A stretch of DNA of 64,000 nucleotides. Origin: Flavobacterium ginsengisoli (GTDB lineage Bacteria; Bacteroidota; Bacteroidia; Flavobacteriales; Flavobacteriaceae). Shown here piece after piece: positions 54,268 to 64,000 of this stretch (position 1 is the first letter of the stretch; each line of letters begins with the position of its first letter). The notes under the pieces are model-generated. The model had not been told where the DNA came from and made no database searches. It saw only the letters and a list, made by a program, of their open reading frames with translations. The stretch covers positions 2,737,001 to 2,801,000 of the forward strand of contig NZ_CP121110.1 of assembly GCF_029625315.1 (NCBI RefSeq), written 5' to 3'. A program made the position numbers and the translations under genes.

Positions 54268-55458
54268 TTATTTTATCGCAACTTTAGCTACAGCTGCTTT
54301 TACAGTATCAACAACTGTTTTAACAGTGTCAATAATTTTTGCAGTAGTATCTGTAGTTGGTGCAGCTCCTTCAGCTGGTTTCTCAGCAGCAGCAGCCGCT
54401 TTAATATCTTGAGCTAAAGTAGTTTTCTCGCTTAACCATTTTTTGTAATCTTCTGGAGTATCAACTACAACTTTCATTTGCATATTATAGTGAGAAGCAC
54501 CACAGATTTTATTACATAATAATAAGTAATCAAATGTATAAGGATCTAAAGCTGTACCACCTTTTGCAACTAACTCAACGCTTTTTTCAGCTCTAAGTTT
54601 GTTAATGTTAGCAACTTTTTCAACCATAAATGGTAATTCTCTATATTCTGCAGTAGTATAAGTAGGAATGAATGCAAATTCAGTAACCATACCTGGAACA
54701 CAGTTCATTTGTGCTCTAAAGTGAGGAAAGTAAGCCGAGTGCAAAACATCCTGAGAACGCATTTTGAAGTGAACTTTTTTACCTTTAGGGATATGTAATT
54801 CTGAAACTACAATATCATCTTGAGCATTTGGGTCTGACATGTCAACACCTAATGTATTTACACCTTGGATTAAACGAACGTTAGCTTTACCTAAAACGTT
54901 ATCTTGTCCAGCATATCTTGCAGTCCATTTAAACTGTTGAGCGTACAATTCGATTTCGATTACATCTTCATCTTTATCAACGAACATAATGTTATTCCAA
55001 GCATACAATCCATAAAGAATTAAACAAGCCAAAACAACAGAAGGAATAATACTCCAAATTGCCTCTAACTTATTACTATCAGCAAAGAATAATGCTTTTT
55101 TATCTTTATTACCTCTATTCTTAAAAGAAAACCAGTATAATAAACCTTGTGTAATAAATTGAACTAAGAAAATTAAAACCCAAGTGATATTCATTAAATT
55201 ATCTACCAAAAGCCCATGTTCAGATGCAGGAGTATGCAAAGCTAAACCTCCCCATTTTAATAGACCGTAAATAGTAAATATATAAATGAAAGCTAAAAAG
55301 CCAAACATAATATATCCTTGAATGTTATTATCATTATCTGATGCAACCTGAGAATCGCTCGAAGAAGCTCCAACCTGAGTAAGATCAAATATCTTCGTCA
55401 ATTGCCATAATGCAACTGCTAATAAAACTACAACTATAATTACCAACAAACTTGTCAT
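54268..55458 (-). CDS. coxB: Cytochrome c oxidase subunit II
   Basis: The 396-aa subunit carries CuA and receives electrons from a c-type haem. It has an extra N-terminal helix (1-20), two or three membrane helices (to ~155) and a cupredoxin domain. CuA ligands: His in DVLHSAYFPHFRAQ and LLCNKICGASHYNMQM (Cys, Cys, His, Met). There is no fused cytochrome c. The C-terminal ~45 residues are low-complexity Ala/Lys/Thr. It lies between actF and coxA. Confidence 0.95.
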   Translation of the reverse strand: MTSLLVIIVVVLLAVALWQLTKIFDLTQVGASSSDSQVASDNDNNIQGYIMFGFLAFIYIFTIYGLLKWGGLALHTPASEHGLLVDNLMNITWVLIFLVQFITQGLLYWFSFKNRGNKDKKALFFADSNKLEAIWSIIPSVVLACLILYGLYAWNNIMFVDKDEDVIEIELYAQQFKWTARYAGQDNVLGKANVRLIQGVNTLGVDMSDPNAQDDIVVSELHIPKGKKVHFKMRSQDVLHSAYFPHFRAQMNCVPGMVTEFAFIPTYTTAEYRELPFMVEKVANINKLRAEKSVELVAKGGTALDPYTFDYLLLCNKICGASHYNMQMKVVVDTPEDYKKWLSEKTTLAQDIKAAAAAEKPAEGAAPTTDTTAKIIDTVKTVVDTVKAAVAKVAIK

Positions 55459-55477
55459 CTGTTTACTTCTTTAAATA

Positions 55478-56872
55478 TTAATAATGAAAATGTTTACTTT
55501 CTTCGATGAAAGGATTTCTTTTTGCAAGCAGAGGAGATTTAGTTAATGCAGTAAATACAACAAATATAAATAAACCTAAGAAGAAAAGAATCGATGCAAT
55601 TTCAGGAACTCCGATAAACCATTTGTCTCCTACAGTTCCAGGCATAATCATATTAAAGAAATCAACATAATGACCTAATAATATTACAACACCAGCCATA
55701 ACGATAACCCAGTTAAGTCGTTTGAAGTCAGTATTGATTAATATTAATAACGGGAAAACAAAGTTCATAACAACCGCTCCAAAGAAAGGAAGGTTATATA
55801 ATTGAATTCTTGTTACAAAATAAGTTACCTCTTCTGGAATGTTAGCATACCAGATCAACATGAATTGAGAAAACCATAAATAAGTCCAGAAAATACTAAT
55901 ACCAAACATGAACTTAGCTAAATCGTGGATATGGCTATTATTTACAAACTCTAAATATCCTTTTGATTTTAAATAAATTGTTACTAATGCAATAGCAGTA
56001 ATACCGCTTACAAAGAAAGAAGCAAATACATACCATCCAAATAATGTACTGAACCAATGTGGATCGAAAGACATAATCCAATCCCATGACATGATAGATT
56101 CAGAAACGATGAAGAATACCAAGAATCCAGCAGAAGCTTTGAAATTCTTTTTGTAATAAAGATCATCATTTGCTTCATCTTGCTCTAAACAATTTTTTCT
56201 TGAATAGTAACGATATAAGTTCCATCCTAATAAAAAGATTGCCGCTCTAGCAATCCAGAAAGGAAAGTTTAAATAACCAGATTTACCAGCAATAATAGCA
56301 TCATAATTAGCATGTTTAGGGTCTGTTACACCCTCTCCCAACCAAACAAAAATATGGTTAAAGTGTAATCCACATAAAACTAAAATTATGAAGAAGATAA
56401 TAGAACCAGCTGGTAAGTAAGCAGTTATACCTTGCATAACTCTAAACAAAACTGGAGACCAACCTGCTTGAGCAACTTGTTGAATAGCATAGAAAGCTAA
56501 AACCCCCATTGAAAGAAGTAAAAAGAAAATACAAGCTACATATAAAGCAGACCAAGGCTTATTTTGCAATTGGTGTAATACGTGCTCTAAGTGTTTTTCG
56601 TGCTCATTTGCACCAGAAACTTCTGCGTGCTCAGCTTCTTTATGAGAGTCATGTGCAACTTCAGCAGCCTCATGATGACCTGCTTCTTTGTGAGATGCCT
56701 CCGCTTTTTCTTCATGCGCCGCACCATGAGAACCATGTTCATCTGCAGCTAGTATTTTTTCAACTTCTTGAATATCTTTTGGTGCACTTAAAAAACCATA
56801 CCCAATTCCTAATAACCCAACGGCCATTAAGATGATAGAAAAAGTTTTTAATTTACTTGAAAATGTATACAT
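55478..56872 (-). CDS. actF: Alternative complex III subunit ActF (quinol:cytochrome c oxidoreductase)
   Basis: An integral membrane subunit related to NrfD/ActC, with about ten helices, that in ACIII lies beside ActC. I prefer the ATG at 56872 (MYTFSSKLK), giving 464 aa; a start at 56899, directly after actE, adds nine residues. After the first helix is a ~65-residue loop full of His, Glu and Ala (GSHGAAHEEKAEASHKEAGH onward). FFLLLSMGVLAFYAIQQVAQ and MSWDWIMSFDPHWFSTLFGW are family-typical. It is co-transcribed with the other act genes and coxBA. Confidence 0.92.
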   Translation of the reverse strand: MYTFSSKLKTFSIILMAVGLLGIGYGFLSAPKDIQEVEKILAADEHGSHGAAHEEKAEASHKEAGHHEAAEVAHDSHKEAEHAEVSGANEHEKHLEHVLHQLQNKPWSALYVACIFFLLLSMGVLAFYAIQQVAQAGWSPVLFRVMQGITAYLPAGSIIFFIILVLCGLHFNHIFVWLGEGVTDPKHANYDAIIAGKSGYLNFPFWIARAAIFLLGWNLYRYYSRKNCLEQDEANDDLYYKKNFKASAGFLVFFIVSESIMSWDWIMSFDPHWFSTLFGWYVFASFFVSGITAIALVTIYLKSKGYLEFVNNSHIHDLAKFMFGISIFWTYLWFSQFMLIWYANIPEEVTYFVTRIQLYNLPFFGAVVMNFVFPLLILINTDFKRLNWVIVMAGVVILLGHYVDFFNMIMPGTVGDKWFIGVPEIASILFFLGLFIFVVFTALTKSPLLAKRNPFIEESKHFHY

Positions 56873-56899
56873 ATCTATTACGATCAGTTTGTTCAACAA

Positions 56900-57445
56900 T
56901 TATAATTGGCTTCTTAGTTTCAGAACATAGTCAGCAACTAACCAACGTTCGTGAGAACTTAATTGATTTGCATGTGAACCCATTGCATTTAAACCATAAG
57001 TCTCAACATGAAAGATACTTCCCTCAGTGATTTCTCTGTCTTTATAGCTAGGTACTCCAAGAAATTTTTCTCTTTCAACCAATTTACCTTTACCGTTACC
57101 AGCAGCACCATGGCAGCTAATACAATAAATTTCGAAAAGCTCTTTACCTTTTCCTGAGTTTCTTTCCTCTTCTGTCAAAGGTGATTTTAAATTAGCTTTT
57201 GCTAATTCATAACCAGCAGTTGAATTTTCATATTCATAAGGTTCAAAACCTCTATTGATAGTTCCTTCAACAGGAAGCTGTCCTTCTTTTCCTCCCTTAA
57301 ATATTTTTGCTTCTGAATATGGCTCATAAGCAACAGACTCATACATATTTGGGAAATACTGATAGTTCGGTGCCGAATTATTGTGGCAAGATGAAACTAA
57401 AATAGTTATACCAACTAAAAGTGTTATTTTATATATCCTTTTCAT
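56900..57445 (-). CDS. actE: Alternative complex III subunit ActE, monohaem lipoprotein cytochrome c
   Basis: A 181-aa lipoprotein: the signal ends LVSSC with Cys20 as lipid anchor. One c-type haem site, CISCHG, is at about residue 112; a distal Met is probably in YGLNAMGSHANQ. In ACIII this subunit passes electrons from ActA towards the acceptor. It is tightly packed between actD (8-bp gap) and actF. Confidence 0.93.
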   Translation of the reverse strand: MKRIYKITLLVGITILVSSCHNNSAPNYQYFPNMYESVAYEPYSEAKIFKGGKEGQLPVEGTINRGFEPYEYENSTAGYELAKANLKSPLTEEERNSGKGKELFEIYCISCHGAAGNGKGKLVEREKFLGVPSYKDREITEGSIFHVETYGLNAMGSHANQLSSHERWLVADYVLKLRSQL

Positions 57446-57453
57446 AGCTACAA

Positions 57454-57978
57454 TTAATTCTTTTCTATTACTTTAACTTCAACAGCTCCAGTTCCTTCAA
57501 AGAAAGAAACTAACTCTGTTTCGTTATCATTTACAGCAACCTCCATTAAAAAGTGGTCATCAGTTGTTCTTACGTCTGGGTTTTCAGCTTCTTTAAATGG
57601 CCATAATCTACTTCTCATGTAAAAAGTAATTACCATTAAGTGAGTCGCAAAAAACACAGTCATTTCAAACATAATTGGCACAAAAGAAGGCATGTTTTGG
57701 ATGAAACTAAAACTTGGTTTACCTCCAATATCCTGTGGCCAGTCATGAATCATGATGTAACCCATCATTGTTGTTGCAACAGAAATACCAACACAACCAT
57801 ATAAAAAAGCACATATTGCTAATCTTGTTGGTGCTAATCCCATGGCTTTATCCAATCCGTGAACTGGGAATGGAGTAAAAACCTCTTCAATATGATGATG
57901 AGCAGCTCTAGTTTTCTTTACTGCATTCATCAAAACGTCATCGTCATTATAAATGGCGTATATAACTTTATTACTCAT
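57454..57978 (-). CDS. actD: Alternative complex III subunit ActD (DUF3341)
   Basis: A 174-aa protein: a cytoplasmic ferredoxin-like N-terminus (IYAIYNDDDVLMNAVKKTR, then FTPFPVHGLDKAMG) followed by two helices (~55-80 and ~95-120) with the conserved KPSFSFIQNMPSFVPIMFE loop between them. It packs against ActC and ActF in ACIII. Its start overlaps actC's end by 8 bp. Confidence 0.94.
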   Translation of the reverse strand: MSNKVIYAIYNDDDVLMNAVKKTRAAHHHIEEVFTPFPVHGLDKAMGLAPTRLAICAFLYGCVGISVATTMMGYIMIHDWPQDIGGKPSFSFIQNMPSFVPIMFEMTVFFATHLMVITFYMRSRLWPFKEAENPDVRTTDDHFLMEVAVNDNETELVSFFEGTGAVEVKVIEKN

Positions 57979-59374
57979 GATGTGAATCTTTACTGTTTGC
58001 TCTTTCTCTAATATAATTATCTCCTGTTCCTTTCAAAATTGTTTTAACCTCTGCCTGAGCAATTACAGGGAATGTTCTAGAGTATAATAAAAACAATACA
58101 AAGAAGAAACCAATTGTTCCAATGAAAATTCCAATATCAACAAATGTTGGTGAGAACATTGTCCAAGAAGATGGAAGGTAATCTCTATGTAAAGAAGTAA
58201 CAATAATTACAAATCTTTCAAACCACATACCGATGTTTACAACAATCGAGATGATGAATGAGAACATGATACTTGTTCTTAATTTTTTAAACCACATGAA
58301 TTGAGGAGAGAACACGTTACATGTCATCATTGACCAATATGCCCACCAGTAAGGTCCAGTAGCTCTGTTTAAGAATGCATATTGCTCATACTCTACACCT
58401 GAATACCAAGCTACAAATAACTCAGTGATATAAGCCACACCTACAATAGATCCGGTAATCATGATAATGATGTTCATTAACTCGATATGCTGTAATGTGA
58501 TGTATGCTTCAAGGTTAGATACTTTTCTCATAACGATCAACAATGTATTTACCATCGCGAATCCAGAGAAAACTGCTCCAGCAACGAAGTATGGAGGGAA
58601 AATTGTTGTATGCCATCCTGGAATTACAGAAGTAGCAAAGTCCATAGATACGATCGTGTGTACAGAAAGTACAAGAGGAGTAGCTAAACCAGCTAATACC
58701 AAAGATACTTCTTCGAAACGTTGCCAATCTTTTGCTCTACCGCTCCATCCAAAACTTAAAATAGAATAAACTCTTTTGTTAAATGGAGTAATAGCTCTAT
58801 CACGTAGCATTGCAAAGTCAGGCAATAAACCAGTCCACCAGAAAACTAATGATACTGAAAGATACGTTGAAATTGCGAATACGTCCCAAAGTAATGGTGA
58901 GTTAAAGTTTACCCATAAAGATCCAAATTGGTTTGGAATAGGTAATACCCAGTATGCTAACCATGGACGTCCCATGTGAATAATTGGAAATAGACCTGCT
59001 TGAACTACCGAGAAGATAGTCATTGCTTCCGCAGAACGGTTAATAGCCATTCTCCAACGTTGACGGAAAAGTAATAATACCGCAGAAATTAATGTTCCAG
59101 CGTGACCAATACCAACCCACCAAACGAAGTTAGTAATATCCCAAGCCCAGCCAACTGTTTTATTTAATCCCCATGTTCCGATACCGGTAGATACGGTGTA
59201 AATTATACAACCTAACCCCCAAAGGAAGGCTATTAATGCGATTGAAAATACAATCCACCATTGCTTGTTTGCAGGTCCCTCAACAGGTGCTGCTACATCT
59301 ACAGTTACATCGTGATAAGATTTATCACCAATAACTAAAGGTTTTCTAATGGGTGCTTCGTAGTGAGACGACAT
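57971..59374 (-). CDS. actC: Alternative complex III subunit ActC (NrfD/PsrC-like)
   Basis: The 467-aa quinol-site subunit of ACIII, with about ten helices in the NrfD/PsrC fold. Typical parts are WWIVFSIALIAFLWGLG, FVWWVGIGHAGTLISAVLLL and SMDFATSVIPGWHTTIFPPY. Together with ActB's iron-sulfur region it oxidises menaquinol and sends electrons to the ActA haems. It sits between actB (34-bp gap) and actD (8-bp overlap). Length is standard. Confidence 0.95.
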   Translation of the reverse strand: MSSHYEAPIRKPLVIGDKSYHDVTVDVAAPVEGPANKQWWIVFSIALIAFLWGLGCIIYTVSTGIGTWGLNKTVGWAWDITNFVWWVGIGHAGTLISAVLLLFRQRWRMAINRSAEAMTIFSVVQAGLFPIIHMGRPWLAYWVLPIPNQFGSLWVNFNSPLLWDVFAISTYLSVSLVFWWTGLLPDFAMLRDRAITPFNKRVYSILSFGWSGRAKDWQRFEEVSLVLAGLATPLVLSVHTIVSMDFATSVIPGWHTTIFPPYFVAGAVFSGFAMVNTLLIVMRKVSNLEAYITLQHIELMNIIIMITGSIVGVAYITELFVAWYSGVEYEQYAFLNRATGPYWWAYWSMMTCNVFSPQFMWFKKLRTSIMFSFIISIVVNIGMWFERFVIIVTSLHRDYLPSSWTMFSPTFVDIGIFIGTIGFFFVLFLLYSRTFPVIAQAEVKTILKGTGDNYIRERANSKDSHHE

Positions 59375-59408
59375 AATCCTTTATATTGTTTCTTAATTAA
59401 TAATTTTA

Positions 59409-62400
59409 CTAAGTATTTCTAACTTTAACATGGTAAACCACATTAGGTTTTGTACCTACATGCTCTAATAAGTGGTATGATCTTTCGTCAGTTGCTAATT
59501 TAGCAACTTTACTTTCTTTATCATTTACATCACCAAATATCATCGCTCCTGAAGAACAAGCACTAGAACAAGCTGTTTGGAATTCACCATCTCTAACTGG
59601 ACGGCCTTCGTTTTTAGCTTTTAATTTAGTAGCTTGTGTCATTTGGATACACATAGAACATTTCTCCATAACACCACGAGAACGTACGTTAACGTCAGGA
59701 TTTAATACCATACGGCCTAAATCATCGTTCATATGATAATCGAACTCGCTGTTTTTGTTGTATAAGAACCAGTTAAAACGACGTACTTTATATGGACAGT
59801 TGTTTGCACAGTAACGAGTACCAACACATCTGTTGTAAGCCATATGGTTTTGACCTTCACGACCGTGAGAAGTTGCTCGCAACAGGGCAAACTGTTTCAC
59901 AAGGTGCGTGGTTACAGTGTTGACACATTACAGGTTGGAATGCTACTTGTGGATTATCTCCTGCTTTTTCCATTTCATTAAATGTAGATAATGAACTAGA
60001 TAAACCTGCAATTCCTTCTTTTCTTTCGTTATCACCTTCAAAAGTGCTTTCAGAAGAATAATATCTATCGATACGTAACCAGTGCATATCGCGGCTTCTT
60101 CTTACCTCTGCTTTACCAACAACTGGAACGTTGTTTTCAGCGTGACAAGCAATAACACAAGCCCCACATCCAGTACAAGCATTTAAGTCAATTGAAAGAT
60201 TGAAGTGGTGCCCTGTTGTACGATCAAATGATTCCCAAAGATCTACAGTAGTAGCCTCTACTTCTTGGTGATCCAAAGATACCATCGGTTTTTCGTTCCA
60301 ATGTTCAGCATCTTTAGTATTGAATATTTCTAAAGTAGTTTCTTTAATAATATCCCCTCTACCCATTAAAGTTTTCTGACCTTGAACACAAGCAAACTCA
60401 TGTACTCCTCCAGCTTTAGCGATAGAAACAGATTGAACATTATTAAAACCTTTATATAAAGCGTAAGCGTTTAAACCTACTTGCATTTCTTCTTTAAGAG
60501 AAGCTTTTCGTCCGTATCCAAGAGCTAGACCTACAGTTCCAACTGCTTGTCCTGGCTGAACGATAACTGGAACATTCTCTAATTTAACTCCATCAACAGT
60601 AATTGTAGCATAACTACCGTTTAAACCACCGTTTGCAACAATTTCGTTTGATAAACCAAGTTTTTTAGCATCTGCATTAGAAACTGTAACGTAGTTATCC
60701 CAAGAAACTCTTGTAATTGGATCTGGGAACTCTTGCAACCAAGGGTTGTTAGCGTGCTGTCCATCTCCTAATCCTGTTTTAGTATATAATACTAATTCAA
60801 AATCACCAGCAACTTTAGATTTTGCAACAGCGTTTGCAGCTGCAGCAGCATCAATAGCACCTCCAGATAATGCCGTAGCTCCAAGAACAGCTACACCATC
60901 ATGTAATACTTTATTCCAAGAAGCACCTGCAGTATAAGCTCCAGAATTTGCTTTTAAGTAGTCATAATAAGTACCAGCAGTACCGTTTACTGACAATAAA
61001 ACATCTTGAAGTTGTTTTGTATTGAAGATAGGACGGATTGTTGGCTGAGTTAAGCTATAAGTTCCGCTTGTAAGTTCAAGATCTCCCCATGATTCTAAGT
61101 AGTGAGGAGCTGGCGCAGCAATTGAAACAATTGATGCAGTTTCGTCTTCTTTTAATGAAAAAGCAACAGACGTTTTAACTTTTTTCAATCCAGATACAAA
61201 AGAAGCTGAATCAGCTAAAGTGTAAACAGGATTAACTCCACTCATAATTAAAGTATGAACACTTCCAGCATTCAAATCTTTAATTAATTGCGCAACTGCA
61301 ACATTAGAACCTTTTCTAATTTGTCTAGCTCCAGCAGTACTAAAAGCTTCACTAGCCAATACTTGATTGATAGCTAAAACTAATAATTGAGCATTTTTAT
61401 CTTCAATTCCAGATACTAAAACTCCTTTTGAACCAGCAGCCTTAAGCTGTTGTGCGGCTTTTACTACTTCAGCTTTAAAGTTTCCTTCTAAAGCTACAGG
61501 AACAGAAGCACCTACAACAATATTATAAATTTGAACTAAAGCTTGCTTTTGAGCAGACTACAGTCATAGGAACACGCTTATCAGCAGCTGCTCCAGATAA
61601 TGTCATATTTGATTCGAACTGGAAGTGACGAGACATTTTTCCATTTTGAGGAATACGTCCTTGTGCATAACCAGTATCATATCCTCCACCTTGCCAGTCT
61701 CCTAAGAAATCAGCACCAACAGACACGATTAATGAAGCTTTTGAAAAATCATAATCAACCAAAGCTCTTTGACCATAAACAGTTTCAAAAGCATCTAAAG
61801 CTTCAGATGATGAAACTGCATCGTATACAACGTGCTTAGCGTTTGGATTTTTCGCAATAAACTCAGCGATTAATTTATCTGTAGAAGGACTAGCTAAAGT
61901 ATTAGTCAATAATACTACTTGACCGCCTTTAGTTTTTGCATCTGCTAAACTTGATTTAATTTTTAAATCAACAGCCGACCAAGAAGAATCTTTACCGTCT
62001 ACTTTTGGCTCTTTCAAACGAGTGCTATCATACAATCCTAAGATAGATGCGTGAATTCTAGCATTCGCAGAAAATTTAGCTCCTGCAATTGTATTGTTTT
62101 CAATTTTAATTGGACGACCCTCACGAGTTTTTACCAAAAGATTAGCAAAATCAAACCCATCAAAAACTGTAGTTGCATAATAATCTGCAACACCAGGAAT
62201 GATCTGTTCTGGTTGTAATACATAAGGGATAGACTTGTGAACAGGACCTTCGCAAGCAGCTAATGTTACAGCCGCTGTACTAAACCCTACGTACTTTAAA
62301 AAGTCACGACGTGAAGTCCCAGATGTAGATAAAGCGTCAGCGTTACCTAAAAACTCATCAGTAGGAATCTCTTCAACAAACTCGTTATTTCTAAGCGCCT

Positions 62401-62461
62401 CAACAATAGAGCTATTTTCTAGCTCTTCAACACTTTTCCAGTATTTTTTGTTTGATGACAT
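59409..62461 (-). CDS. actB: Alternative complex III subunit ActB, molybdopterin-oxidoreductase/Fe-S protein (two apparent frameshifts)
   Basis: A fusion of a molybdopterin-oxidoreductase-like domain that binds no Mo in known ACIII and a C-terminal ferredoxin-like region. The N-terminus has a TAT-like SRRDFLKYVGFSTAA followed by LAACEG, a possible lipidation site. Cluster motifs are CTGCGACVIACHAEN, CQHCNHAPCETVCP, CVGTRYCANNCPYK and CSMCIQM ... CSSACSSG. The frame breaks at plus 61553-61558 (GCAGAC) and 59875-59880 (GCTCGC). Correcting each to GCWGC restores PMTVAAQKQAL and CPVAATSHGRE and gives 1016 aa. Both are probably sequence errors. Confidence 0.92.
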
Positions 62462-62493
62462 TGTATATATATATTAAAATCTTAATAAATCGA

Positions 62494-63829
62494 TTAATAG
62501 TGGCATTTACCACACTCTAAACCTCCCATTTGCGCTGCAGTTAATTTCTCTACACCGTATTTTTTAGAAAGTTCAGCATGAATTTTATCATAGTAAGCGT
62601 TACCTTCCATCTTAACATCAGTTTTTCTATGGCAATCAACACACCATCCCATTGTTAATTTAGAGTATTGCTTCATGATTTCAAATTCTTGTACTGGTCC
62701 GTGACAAGTTTGACATTCAATACCAGCAACAGAAACGTGTTGAGAGTGGTTGAAGTAAACAAAATCAGGTAAGTTGTGAATACGAACCCATTTTACAGGC
62801 ATTGTTTTTCCAGTATAAGCTTGTTTAGTCTTATCCCATCCAACAGCATCATATAATTTTTGAATTTGAGCATCGTAAAACGCTTTGCTGTACTCAGGAG
62901 TAGCAGTAGTTTCAGCAACCTCTGAAATGTTTTTATGACAGTTCATACAAACATTTAAAGAAGGGATACCAGCTGTTTTACTTACACGAGCAACAGAGTG
63001 GCAATATTTACAATTGATTTCGTTATCACCAGCGTGAATTTTGTGAGAGTAGTGAATTGGCTGAATCGGCTCATAATTCTGATCTACACCTACTTGCATT
63101 AAGTATCCGTAAACAAAATAACCACTAGCCAAAAGCAAGAAGATTGCAGTTACCAAAACTAAGAATTGGTTTTTAGCGAAAGCTTTCCAGATTGGAAGTC
63201 TTTCTTCTTTTGGAGCGATTTCAATACCATTTTTGTTTGCAACTTTAGTTAAAACCTTGTTTACCATAAACAACATCACAACTAAAATAGCCATTACAAG
63301 AGCAAGAGCTCCAAGAATAATGTTATTTGAAATAGCGCCATCTTGAACATTTGTACCAGGAGGAGTTGCAGCACCTCCCGCAGCCGCAGCTGGTTCAGCC
63401 TTAGGCTGAGAAGTATAAGCTATAATATTATCAATATCACCTTCAGACAATTGAGGAAACGAAGTCATTACAGCTTTGTTATTTTCCTCAAAAAGTTTAA
63501 CAGCAACAGCATCACCTGACTTAATCATGTCAGAACTGTTATGCACCCACTTGTAAATCCAAGCCATATCATGCTTAGCAAGCAACTCCCCTTAAAGCAG
63601 GACCAGTTGATTTAGCATCTAATTTGTGACATGCAGCGCAATTTGCATTAAAAAGTTCTTTCCCTTTTGCTGGATCACCGCCACCTGCAGCTGGAGCAGC
63701 CGCCGCAGCCTCAGGCGCCGCCGGAGCAGCAGCATCTTGAGCAAATGAAGTTAGGGAGAAAATTAACGTTAGCGATAAGCCAAGCGACAATTTTCTTGAG
63801 ATCGAATTATGGTTACCCACCTTTTTCAT
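62494..63829 (-). CDS. actA: Alternative complex III subunit ActA, six-haem cytochrome c (apparent frameshift)
   Basis: I start at the ATG at 63829 (MKKVGNHNSISRK), which gives a signal peptide ending TSFAQ. An Ala/Pro-rich linker leads to a class I cytochrome c with CAACHK, two membrane helices (~160-215), and a c3-like domain with CKYCHS, CMNCHK, CQTCHG, CVDCHR and CGKCHY, so six CxxCH in all. The frame breaks at GCAAGC (63578-63583) inside ALRGVAAKHDMAW; correcting it gives 444 aa. It heads the act-cox operon behind a good promoter. ActA of other phyla is described as pentahaem; the sixth site here is in the N-terminal domain. Confidence 0.92.
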
Positions 63830-63917
63830 ATAGTATAAATAATTGTCTACTAATTTTTGGTATGATTTTTTCTGTACTAAATGCAGTAAAAATCTATACC
63901 CTCTTTTAAAACTTGCA

Positions 63918-63946
63918 CAAAAATACGACTTATGAACTATTCTCAA
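63918..63946 (-). promoter_or_regulatory. Promoter of the actABCDEF-coxBA operon
   Basis: On the minus strand TTG (63946-63944), an 18-nt spacer and TATTTTTG (63925-63918) match the Bacteroidota -33/-7 consensus. Transcription would start ~80 nt before the actA ATG. Confidence 0.6.
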
Positions 63947-64000
63947 AACCTTAAAATAGTCTTAATTATCAATTTATATCAATTCTAAATAATATTAAAA

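Noticed and set aside
56509..56835. Plus-strand frame of 108 codons opposite actF
   Set aside because: It mirrors the His-rich loop codons of actF and has no independent support.

Overview
The window is chromosomal DNA of a gliding member of the Bacteroidota, almost certainly a Flavobacterium close to F. johnsoniae. The evidence is the low GC content, promoters of the TAnnTTTG type, type IX secretion and gliding genes (sprA, remB, a SprB-like adhesin with a PorP/SprF partner), and an alternative complex III plus aa3 oxidase operon. I see no prophage, insertion sequence, CRISPR array, tRNA or rRNA. Nearly every gene lies on the minus strand.

Layout: 1-230 is the 3' end of an MscS channel gene. 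234-906 is tsaB. 1198-8396 is a MacAB/TolC-type efflux operon with one ATPase, two permeases, two adaptors and one TolC. 8575-9982 is a DUF4403 lipoprotein on the plus strand. 10005-15111 is a cytochrome oxidase assembly block: heme o synthase, two subunit III genes, subunit IV, a SCO-like protein, SCO, DUF420 and a small CxxC protein. 15269-18155 is deoC-remB. 18269-19025 is gcvH-vanZ. 19112-26327 is sprA, preceded by ruvA and maeB. 29460-30956 holds a CBS protein, a palindrome-rich intergenic repeat, and a divergent XRE regulator/unknown gene pair. 31017-47630 is a surface-adhesin cassette: a ~4540-residue repeat adhesin, a PorP/SprF-family protein and an OmpA-family protein. 48151-52327 is ruvB, an esterase-like hydrolase, a P450 and queG. 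52435-63829 is the respiratory operon actABCDEF-coxBA.

The genes fall into two connected themes. One is the quinol-to-oxygen electron chain: ACIII and oxidase subunits I/II are in one operon, while subunits III/IV and the heme a and copper assembly factors are in another. The other is cell-surface export and gliding: SprA translocon, RemB and the adhesin cassette.

The most striking feature is not a gene. Nine genes, including essential ones, carry 15 single-base frameshifts. Twelve of these turn an expected Ala-Ala hexamer (GCAGCA or GCTGCT, i.e. the GCWGC motif) into a six- or four-base variant such as GCGAGC, GCAAGC, GCAGAC or GTCTGC. Correcting every shift restores full-length, in-frame genes. 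I read this as a motif-specific sequencing artefact, possibly caused by GCWGC methylation, and I annotate the affected genes as probably intact. No clearly new biological system was found. The best candidates for follow-up are the GCWGC signature, the exact 219-bp adhesin repeats, the intergenic hairpin repeat and the XRE/unknown pair.
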